35,908 nucleotides of DNA from a virus. Below are positions 31,440 to 35,908 of the stretch, piece after piece. Numbering within the stretch: the first letter of the stretch is position 1; each line of letters begins with the position of its first letter. The notes under the pieces are model-generated. The model saw only the letters and a program-made list of their open reading frames with translations, was not told the DNA's origin and made no database searches. The position numbers and the translations under genes are program-made. The stretch spans positions 1 to 35,908 of IMG/VR virus record IMGVR_UViG_3300021962_000306. The stretch is one strand, 5' to 3'.

Positions 31440-31594
31440 TATTTTTTCTCTGCTTTCTTAGTAGTTGGTTTAGCGACTTTCTTTTTTCCAGAACCTTCTG
31501 GAACGCAATTAGGCACTTTTTTGCCGTTCTTCATCTTCATACCTACCTGGACGTACCCTTTCCAGCATGGGTTCTTTATAGCAACACTTGGCAT
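31439..31594 (-). CDS. conserved KNPCW...VPNCVP microprotein
   Basis: 51 residues, ATG 31594 overlapping the upstream HNH stop (TAATG). The N-terminal 32 residues contain N-P-C-W-K-G-Y-x-x-V-G-M-K-x-K-N-G-K-K-V-P-N-C-V-P, a highly conserved phage motif often fused to larger proteins. The C-terminus is Lys-rich. The two Cys may pair or bind metal. Function unknown. Confidence 0.7.
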   Translation of the reverse strand: MPSVAIKNPCWKGYVQVGMKMKNGKKVPNCVPEGSGKKKVAKPTTKKAEKK

Positions 31595-31860
31595 TATTTC
31601 TTCTTCCTGTGCTTATTGCCTTTACCGATATTATCGCTTGCTTTCATGACTTGTAAGTTTTTCTTGCCATCATTGTGCTTGTTGTTGTCCTTGTGGTCAA
31701 CGTGCTCGTCCTTACGGAGTTTGCGCCCTAGTTCTTTTTCCTTTTCATAACGAGCCGCGTTAGTAGACTTAAACTTCTTGGTCTTTGTGTTGTAGATGGT
31801 CATCTTCTTGCGACCACCCTTGGACTTATCTTCATAAGGTCCGTAAACTTTAACAGTCAC
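31594..31860 (-). CDS. small HNH endonuclease-like protein
   Basis: 88 residues from a GTG at 31860, which overlaps the previous stop (GTGA); an ATG 27 nt upstream would run into the Cys-rich gene. Residues about 46-72 (RKLRKDEHVDHKDNNKHNDGKKNLQVM) match the HNH_3 core: D-H...N...N-L. Its very basic tail ends KGNKHRKKK. A homing-type or packaging-associated nickase is possible. Short for a full endonuclease, so DNA cutting is not certain. Confidence 0.75.
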   Translation of the reverse strand: MTVKVYGPYEDKSKGGRKKMTIYNTKTKKFKSTNAARYEKEKELGRKLRKDEHVDHKDNNKHNDGKKNLQVMKASDNIGKGNKHRKKK

Positions 31861-31955
31861 TCGTCCACCTTCCAGGCACAGATGCATTTACAGGTATCTA
31901 CCTTGCAGACACCCATATCCATTTCGTGCTCACATTTAACACAGACCATGTTCAT
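31857..31955 (-). CDS. 32-residue Cys-rich microprotein
   Basis: ATG 31955 (or 31949) to TGA 31857-31859: MNMVCVKCEHEMDMG, then Cys17, Cys22, Cys24, Cys26. Six Cys in 32 residues suggest a metal site. It overlaps the HNH start by GTGA and faces the plus-strand HNH gene 17 nt away. Function unknown. Confidence 0.5.
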   Translation of the reverse strand: MNMVCVKCEHEMDMGVCKVDTCKCICAWKVDE

Positions 31956-31972
31956 AGTGTAAGGTGTCTGCT

Positions 31973-32347
31973 ATGCCATTTAAGGATAAAGTCAAGCAAA
32001 GAGAAGCGGTACGTAGGCACTACGTTAAAAACGCAGCGGCTATCCAATTAAGGACAGCTCAGAATAATCGCCTTATTAGAAAGCGTAATAAAGCTTACGT
32101 GGACGAAGTGAAGGGCGTAAACCCTTGTGTGGACTGTGGCGTCTCGTATCCACCTTACGTCATGCAATTTGACCATGTGGTAGATGGAAAAGTCTCAAAT
32201 ATTGCGGACATGGTGCGCAATGGGTATTCCATTAAGAACATCCAGGCAGAGATAGACAAGTGCGAGCTCGTGTGCGCAAATTGCCATGCTGAGCGCACAC
32301 ACGGACTCAAAGACGAATTAGAAGAGGACTTTCCTAACGAGGCCTAA
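31973..32347 (+). CDS. HNH endonuclease on the plus strand
   Basis: 124 residues. The start is ATG 31973 (MPFKDKVKQREAVRRHY) because AAGG lies 8 nt upstream. The N-terminal 45 residues are a basic helix. Then C-V-D-C at 52-55, F-D-H at 66-68 (QFDHVVDGK), C-A-N-C-H at 101-105 and T-H at 109-110. This is the zinc-bound HNH fold of many phage endonucleases. It ends 14 nt inside the convergent WhiB gene. Its opposite orientation suggests a mobile homing-type element, but it is not inserted in another gene here. Confidence 0.85.
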   Translation: MPFKDKVKQREAVRRHYVKNAAAIQLRTAQNNRLIRKRNKAYVDEVKGVNPCVDCGVSYPPYVMQFDHVVDGKVSNIADMVRNGYSIKNIQAEIDKCELVCANCHAERTHGLKDELEEDFPNEA

Positions 32348-32627
32348 ACGCCGAGCCGTTAATTTTCTTCGCAACAGTCATTTGGCGTCTATCCATCTCG
32401 GATGTGCCACCCCAAAACCCTAGAGTGTTGTATTTGAGCGCAAAGTTAAGACAGTCTTTTTTCACGGAGCATCTGTTACACACTTGCTTTAACTCTGGAG
32501 GATAAGCCTCTCCTCGCTCAATGAAGAAGCTATCTGTATCTGTTCCTTTGCAATTGGCTTCATCAAACCAAAGTAAATCTTCCTTATCAATATTTGTTGC
32601 GTAGAGTCTGCTCTCTTCAACAGGCAT
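32334..32627 (-). CDS. WhiB-family Fe-S transcriptional regulator
   Basis: 97 residues, ATG start sharing a base with the previous stop (TAATG). Four Cys at 26, 50, 53 and 59 (EANCKG...VCNRCSVKKDC) match the [4Fe-4S] ligands, with GFWGG at 70-74 and the basic stretch DRRQMTVAKK after it. WhiB proteins bind sigma factor domain 4 and act on transcription in Actinobacteria. Phage copies (for example TM4 WhiB) can inhibit host WhiB2 and superinfection. It supports an actinobacterial host. Confidence 0.92.
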   Translation of the reverse strand: MPVEESRLYATNIDKEDLLWFDEANCKGTDTDSFFIERGEAYPPELKQVCNRCSVKKDCLNFALKYNTLGFWGGTSEMDRRQMTVAKKINGSAFRPR

Positions 32628-33115
32628 TACATTCCTTTCAACTCATTGATTAGGGAAGTCCATGTGGTTAGGTGTTTCTTATCTACTTTATAAAATGTCT
32701 CTGTTATCTTGCGATAGGGGTCTTGCGTTGTGTGCTTGAACCAATGTTCCTTAGTGTTGGAGTGAACAACCAACATATTGCCTGACTTCTGGCTTACCAT
32801 CACGTATGCGTATGGCTTTATCTCTTTGGCTTCATAACCTGAGACTGTATCTACATAGATGTTAGATTGCCAGAATACAGATGGGTCTTCTGAAAAGCCC
32901 AAGTTGCGACTCTTTACCTCAAGGATAAGACCGTTATCTAGGATGATGTCTTTCTCTTCTTTAGTTAGGCGGCGAATATCTTCATCCTTAGTTACAAGCT
33001 CTAACTCTGGAACGGTGCAACCAATACCTTCACTACGAAGACGCTGTGCAACTAATTCGTTGTATGAGTGACCTTCCGTCATTGCGGCGTGGTAATCAAA
33101 CTCTACGACGCCCAC
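32627..33115 (-). CDS. PD-(D/E)XK nuclease-like protein
   Basis: 162 residues, GTG start. Residues 60-69 (D-N-G-L-I-L-E-V-K-S-R) give Asp60, Glu66 and Lys68, the D...E-x-K core of this nuclease fold. Glu20 could be the first helix acid. Later strands (PYAYVMVSQKSGNMLVV) fit the same fold. It could be a repair, recombination or packaging nuclease. Assignment is by motif only; its start (GTG 33115 or ATG 33082) is uncertain. Confidence 0.6.
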   Translation of the reverse strand: MGVVEFDYHAAMTEGHSYNELVAQRLRSEGIGCTVPELELVTKDEDIRRLTKEEKDIILDNGLILEVKSRNLGFSEDPSVFWQSNIYVDTVSGYEAKEIKPYAYVMVSQKSGNMLVVHSNTKEHWFKHTTQDPYRKITETFYKVDKKHLTTWTSLINELKGM

Positions 33116-33303
33116 AACTCTTCCTCCAAACGTAGCTCTGCCTCAACAGTAGCAGGGTCTGGCTTTGGATGTTTTAACTTAGCTCTTTCGTGCTCCCATT
33201 TAACTTTAGGATTCTTTGGCTCTACCCATTTGTTTGTAAGGTTTTCATGGAATTGAGATTGACGCTTTTGCTTCTCATATTGCTTCTTGTATTTGTCATC
33301 CAT
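33103..33303 (-). CDS. small charged hypothetical protein
   Basis: 66 residues, ATG start, overlapping the next gene by 13 nt and the previous by 8 nt. Lys/Glu/Gln-rich: MDDKYKKQYEKQKRQSQFHE, then WVEPKNPKVKWEHERAKLKHPKPDPATVEAELRLEEELW. No family recognised. Confidence 0.55.
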   Translation of the reverse strand: MDDKYKKQYEKQKRQSQFHENLTNKWVEPKNPKVKWEHERAKLKHPKPDPATVEAELRLEEELWAS

Positions 33304-33412
33304 TGTTTGCTTCCTTTTTTGAGTGCCACAATTTTATGTGTTCTGCGGCTTGGTCTTCACGATAGGTGGCATCGCATAGTACACAGTTTTTCCATATCTT
33401 AACTACTTGCAT
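33296..33412 (-). CDS. 38-residue C2H2-type zinc-finger microprotein
   Basis: ATG 33412 (MQVVKIWKNCVLCDATYRED) to TGA 33296. Cys10, Cys13, His25 and His30 give a C-x2-C-x11-H-x4-H finger. It overlaps both neighbours by 8-14 nt. A DNA- or protein-binding role is likely; targets unknown. Confidence 0.55.
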   Translation of the reverse strand: MQVVKIWKNCVLCDATYREDQAAEHIKLWHSKKEANNG

Positions 33413-33512
33413 CTTCTTCCTTACATTTAGGACATTGTTTTGTTATCTCTTGTGTTCCGTATGGGACAGTGTATGTGCCTCCGCAATCAAAGCAAAGTAC
33501 TGTTGGACTCAT
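33399..33512 (-). CDS. 37-residue zinc-ribbon microprotein
   Basis: ATG 33512 (overlapping the previous stop, ATGA) to TAA 33399. MSPTVLCFDCGGTYTVPYG followed by QCPKCKEED: two C-x2-C pairs (7/10 and 27/30), a complete zinc ribbon. Function unknown. Confidence 0.6.
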   Translation of the reverse strand: MSPTVLCFDCGGTYTVPYGTQEITKQCPKCKEEDASS

Positions 33513-33637
33513 CGGTAATCTTTTTCAATATTTAGGTAGAAGCAGAGGAAGTGGAAGGTAATAGCCCACTCGCTAGGGTAGAACATTACGCCAAGACCCC
33601 AGCCATCGCCTTTGGCTAGTGTGATTGTTGCTCTCAT
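33509..33637 (-). CDS. 42-residue hypothetical protein
   Basis: ATG 33637, 1 nt after the previous stop. MRATITLAKGDGWGLGVMFYPSEWAITFHFLCFYLNIEKDYR is beta-like and aromatic-rich. A longer frame to 33703 is rejected because it overlaps the previous gene. Function unknown. Confidence 0.5.
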   Translation of the reverse strand: MRATITLAKGDGWGLGVMFYPSEWAITFHFLCFYLNIEKDYR

Positions 33638-33638
33638 C

Positions 33639-33815
33639 TTAGCCTTTTTCTCGGTAATGGCGAAGTAGCTCAACGTTGTACTTAGCATCGGCTTTAGCTT
33701 CATTAATCATGTCATCAACAATAGATGCACGAACTGCTCTGTACACCTCTTCGGGGAATTCAATATCAACCATCTTCACCCAAGGCTTACGTAATGTGTA
33801 TGCGCCGATTTTCAT
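33639..33815 (-). CDS. 58-residue hypothetical protein
   Basis: ATG 33815, overlapping the previous stop (ATGA), to TAA 33639. It begins MKIGAYTLRKPWVKMVDIEF and ends with a helix (NEAKADAKYNVELLRHYREKG). No family recognised. Confidence 0.55.
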   Translation of the reverse strand: MKIGAYTLRKPWVKMVDIEFPEEVYRAVRASIVDDMINEAKADAKYNVELLRHYREKG

Positions 33816-33973
33816 TCGTCACCTCGTGCAACGCCTGCGGCCCAGGTAAGTGCTCTAAACACAGCGTGGTCAACTTCATCCACTGGTGGAAGCATGTCTT
33901 CCATTGCAAGCTCAATTACTTGAGCAATCTCACCGCGTATTTCTTTCTCTCTGATTTCCCATGTCTTTTCCAT
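33812..33973 (-). CDS. 53-residue helical hypothetical protein
   Basis: ATG 33973 (MEKTWEIREKEIRGEIAQVI) to TGA 33812. Acidic helical protein: LAMEDMLPPVDEVDHAVFRALTWAAGVARGDE. Joined to its neighbour by ATGA. Function unknown. Confidence 0.5.
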   Translation of the reverse strand: MEKTWEIREKEIRGEIAQVIELAMEDMLPPVDEVDHAVFRALTWAAGVARGDE

Positions 33974-33997
33974 GGCCCAGAGCCTACTACGGTTTTG

Positions 33998-34159
33998 TTA
34001 AATGCTCCACCAAACGGGGGGAACTTTTAGGTCTTTGTTCTGCTCTTTCCATATTGCGTGAGCTTCGTTGACTTCGGCCCAGTTAATCTCGTGAGTTGGA
34101 CGCCCGCACTTGGGACATAACGCCGCCCCTACGTTTTTATAGACGTGCTCGCAGGTCAT
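33998..34159 (-). CDS. 53-residue zinc-pair microprotein
   Basis: ATG 34159 (overlapping the previous stop, ATGA). MTCEHVYKNVGAALCPKCGR has Cys3, His5 and C-x2-C at 15/18, a probable zinc ribbon. Then it is helical (EINWAEVNEAHAIWKEQNKDL). This start is chosen over an upstream ATG because of the overlap. Function unknown. Confidence 0.6.
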   Translation of the reverse strand: MTCEHVYKNVGAALCPKCGRPTHEINWAEVNEAHAIWKEQNKDLKVPPVWWSI

Positions 34160-34377
34160 TTTTCCTCCGTGACTGTATGTCCAAAGTCTTCTGGGCAAAA
34201 CCAGCTTACACTTGTTACAGGGCCGTACTTATATTGATTTTTACGTTTTCCACCATCTTTAAGGGGAGCGGTACGAACTAACTCTCTCTTACGGTTTTCT
34301 ACAGGAGACATAGGTCCTGCACCACATGTAGGACATGTACGGCCTTGACCTGTGGCAAACTCTTGACTCTTACTCAT
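34156..34377 (-). CDS. 73-residue zinc-ribbon protein
   Basis: ATG start in ATGA overlap with the previous gene. C-P-T-C-G at residues 15-19 (GRTCPTCGAGPM) and a late Cys/His (WFCPEDFGHT). The central part is Lys/Arg-rich (RKRELVRTAPLKDGGKRKNQYKYG). Probably a nucleic-acid or protein adaptor; function unknown. Confidence 0.6.
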   Translation of the reverse strand: MSKSQEFATGQGRTCPTCGAGPMSPVENRKRELVRTAPLKDGGKRKNQYKYGPVTSVSWFCPEDFGHTVTEEK

Positions 34378-34766
34378 TGGCGGCTAAAGTCAATCATGCC
34401 AAACATAGAGGTGTCACGGGAACGAGCAATTCTCTCAGGCATCTCGCCACCGACCTTCTTAGCCCAGCTCTCGCCTGCCTGTGTCATCAAGTCTGAGTGC
34501 TTTGGCTTAACGCCAGCGTTGTCAGAGTTCTTATTGGCAATGTTCCATAACTTGGTGGCTAGACCCTGACCCTGATGCTTTGGGTGGGTCTCAAGTCCTA
34601 GCACTTCGCCATCGTGACCTAAAGTCATGTTGGACATCAACTGACCGCTGTCCTTGTGCTTTAAAACGTAAAAATGAGGATGAGCGGGGGTGAACCAAGG
34701 GTAGTACTCAATCTTGTGGTCACCTGATATCCAGGCCTTGGCTTGTGGGCTACTTTGCTCGCTCAC
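34374..34766 (-). CDS. GNAT-like acetyltransferase
   Basis: 130 residues, GTG start overlapping the previous stop (GTGA), AGGAG 6 nt upstream. GEVLGLETHPKHQGQGLATKLWNIA (residues 53-77) is the GNAT motif A, with H-Q-G-Q-G-L-A as the acetyl-CoA phosphate loop. Preceding strands (YYPWFTPAHPHFYVLKH, LMSNMTLGHD) fit the fold. Targets unknown; phage GNATs can modify host proteins or toxins. The C-terminal 55 residues are less typical. Confidence 0.75.
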   Translation of the reverse strand: MSEQSSPQAKAWISGDHKIEYYPWFTPAHPHFYVLKHKDSGQLMSNMTLGHDGEVLGLETHPKHQGQGLATKLWNIANKNSDNAGVKPKHSDLMTQAGESWAKKVGGEMPERIARSRDTSMFGMIDFSRQ

Positions 34767-35044
34767 TTCATACTCCTACGAATCTGGTCCATCTTGTACT
34801 TAGACCTTGGGTCCTTCTGAATCTTGCCCCAGTTCTTTCTCATCATCTTAACCTGCTTCTTATCTGCTGCAGGCCAGTTGAACGATTCGCCATTTTCAGG
34901 GGTAACTATGGAGATGCGTCCTGGTTCATCTGGGATTGTCTTACCGTTACGGGTAGCCATGCCAGATGGTGTTTTCACAATGCGAAATGACTTCCCATGC
35001 TCTTTACCGAACTGGATATAAGAGAGCTTATCTTGAGCGCTCAA
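34763..35044 (-). CDS. hypothetical protein with TTG start
   Basis: 93 residues, TTG start at 35044 with AAGG 6 nt upstream. It begins MSAQDKLSYIQFGKEHGKSF, much like the next gene's MAAQDNLSKVQ. A beta-rich middle (RIVKTPSGMATRNGKTI) leads to a basic helical C-terminus (DKKQVKMMRKNWGKIQKDPRSKYKMDQIRRSMK). Function unknown; could bind nucleic acid. Confidence 0.5.
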   Translation of the reverse strand: MSAQDKLSYIQFGKEHGKSFRIVKTPSGMATRNGKTIPDEPGRISIVTPENGESFNWPAADKKQVKMMRKNWGKIQKDPRSKYKMDQIRRSMK

Positions 35045-35165
35045 CTGTAACCTTCTTTAGCTTCTTACGGTTGTACACCTTTTTTGAAGGAACAGCTGTA
35101 GCAGCGTTTGAGCGACGAAGCTCTTGGATACGCTGAACTTTAGATAGGTTGTCTTGGGCTGCCAT
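35028..35165 (-). CDS. 45-residue basic protein
   Basis: ATG 35165 to TAA 35028. MAAQDNLSKVQRIQELRRSN, then Ala/Val/Lys/Arg-rich to VYNRKKLKKVTVERSR. It overlaps the next gene by 17 nt and its first eight residues resemble it. Function unknown. Confidence 0.5.
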   Translation of the reverse strand: MAAQDNLSKVQRIQELRRSNAATAVPSKKVYNRKKLKKVTVERSR

Positions 35166-35166
35166 A

Positions 35167-35397
35167 TTACTTACCAAACATTTCTTTCCACTGCTCTGAA
35201 GACAAATGGCTACGAGCCTCGTCTACCTGATATGGAGCAGCGTGCCCTACTACACTTGGGTCTATTTTAAAACAAGCATGGCACGTAGCTGCACTTTCAC
35301 CCTTATGTTCTTTATTACCTTTGCTTTGGTGAGTCCAGTGCCACCTGTCATTCATATCGTTCTCAACTTGAGATGCGTACCACTCGTCGCTAGGCAT
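35167..35397 (-). CDS. 76-residue hypothetical protein, first gene after the right-end region
   Basis: ATG 35397. No strong ribosome site is visible, which is odd for the first gene of a long run and suggests leaderless or unusual translation. The protein has W/H/D-rich MNDRWHWTHQSKGNKEHKGES, C-H-A-C (ATCHACFKI) and a helical C-terminus. One possible zinc site. Function unknown. Confidence 0.55.
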   Translation of the reverse strand: MPSDEWYASQVENDMNDRWHWTHQSKGNKEHKGESAATCHACFKIDPSVVGHAAPYQVDEARSHLSSEQWKEMFGK

Positions 35398-35411
35398 AAG
35401 GACAATGGTAA

Positions 35412-35511
35412 GGCTACTGCCTAGCTTTTACTGGATAAAAAAATATTAGATAGGGGAGGTACGGCCTGTGTCATGCCGCCTCATTTGGCCCATTTGGGCT
35501 ACTGCCTAGCC
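35412..35511. repeat. two copies of GGCTACTGCCTAGC dyad plus a third partial copy
   Basis: GGCTACTGCCTAGC occurs at 35412-35425 and 35497-35510. The second copy, with its next base, is a perfect interrupted palindrome GGCTA-N5-TAGCC. A shorter copy GGCTACTGC lies at 35721-35729. These are candidate repressor or activator sites near the first gene of the leftward run. Confidence 0.45.
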
Positions 35512-35673
35512 TCCAGACCCTCAACCATGCCTGAGCCCTGGGGGTTCCCTGCGTGTTTTTCACTTAATGGTGGGGGCATTTTGTTCCAAAAGATTTTTAT
35601 TTATCACGATTACATTTACAACTTGTTTCTTAAAGAAGTATTTATTGTTCTATCTTCGCGTAAATAATTAAAA

Positions 35674-35900
35674 TAACTATTGTTTGATAGCACTTTTGAT
35701 AGCAAGTAAAAATAACTATTGGCTACTGCTTATTTTTTATTTATTTATTGTGCGAGCAACACCAAGTAAAACAACACCTTGCATACTTGTTATCAAGTAG
35801 TAACACTAACTATTTGCATTGTGTTTCACTTATTAAATAACTATTTATTACTAACTATTTAATCTTCTTTTGCAACTAACAGTTATGTATTCAATAGTTA
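35674..35900. repeat. TAACTATT iterons, five direct and one inverted
   Basis: TAACTATT at 35674-35681, 35713-35720, 35807-35814, 35838-35845 and 35852-35859; the inverted AATAGTTA at 35893-35900. Spacings (start to start) are 39, 94, 31 and 14 nt, so not a simple tandem array. CAAGTA precedes several copies. An array of one box inside AT-rich DNA is typical of initiator or regulator binding. Confidence 0.6.
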
Positions 35901-35908
35901 TGTAATAC

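Larger units (their letters stand above)
35398..35908. other. 511-nt gene-free region, candidate origin or early control region
   Basis: No convincing gene on either strand. The first 190 nt (to about 35585) are GC-richer with short dyads and GGCTACTGCCTAG repeats. The last 320 nt are strongly AT-rich and hold six TAACTATT boxes, TGATAGCA and CAAGTA repeats. The region lies upstream of the long leftward gene run, so it most likely holds its promoter and operators, or an iteron-type origin. No -35/-10 pair stands out. Confidence 0.6.

Noticed and set aside
35473-35667. 64-codon plus-strand frame in the right-end region
   Set aside because: No ribosome site, odd composition, runs into AT-rich iterons; does not look coding.
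1-35908. tRNA genes
   Set aside because: Scanned by eye for T-loop GGTTCGAATCC-like stretches with a paired acceptor; none convincing. tRNAscan-SE would be decisive.
1-35908. Integrase, repressor or attachment site that would show a temperate life style
   Set aside because: No recombinase or CI-like gene is recognisable; the repeats near 35.4 kb are not adjacent to an integrase in this window.

Overview
This window is a stretch of a tailed double-stranded DNA phage genome (Caudoviricetes) whose host is very probably an actinobacterium. The phage identity rests on the large terminase, the portal, a coiled-coil scaffold-like protein, an N4-gp56-type capsid protein, a set of fibre proteins (one with an S74 self-cleaving chaperone domain) and a CHAP endolysin. 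The host call rests mainly on a WhiB-family Fe-S regulator (32334..32627), a family confined to Actinobacteria and their phages, supported by a small zinc-ribbon protein (28494..28700) of a type I associate with actinobacteria. Base composition is moderately AT-rich by eye, which fits a low-GC, possibly freshwater or marine, actinobacterium; that last step is inference. Neither end looks like a physical genome end: the left edge cuts through a gene and the right edge lies in non-coding DNA.

Almost every gene is on the minus strand, so transcription runs from right to left. From right to left: (1) 35.4-35.9 kb is an AT-rich, gene-free region with iterated TAACTATT boxes and short dyads, a candidate origin or control region. 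(2) 31.3-35.4 kb is a very dense run of tiny genes, many with Cys-x2-Cys pairs, together with a GNAT-like protein, a PD-(D/E)XK-like protein, WhiB and two HNH nucleases. (3) 28.5-31.3 kb carries the endolysin, an HslV/proteasome-like hydrolase, an EF-hand-like membrane protein (candidate holin) and a two-gene plus-strand island of zinc proteins. (4) 23.4-28.5 kb carries a large secreted PA14-Fn3-coiled-coil protein coupled to small membrane proteins. (5) 14.1-23.4 kb is the packaging and head module. (6) 1-14 kb is the connector, fibre and adhesin module.

The genes are tightly packed, with many ATGA, GTGA, TTGA and TAATG stop-start junctions, which points to long co-transcripts and translational coupling. 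Rho-independent-type hairpins separate some blocks: after the gene that follows the capsid gene, after the capsid gene, and between the endolysin and the HslV-like gene. No tape-measure protein, tail sheath or recognisable tail-tube gene is visible. The virion is either short-tailed or its tail genes lie left of the window.

The least ordinary parts are the HslV-like hydrolase with no ATPase partner, the secreted PA14/Fn3/TolA-like protein, three tandem divergent genes with a common frame that look like interchangeable adhesin tips, the swarm of zinc microproteins, and the iterated non-coding region at the right edge. At least a dozen genes listed here are shorter than 60 codons.
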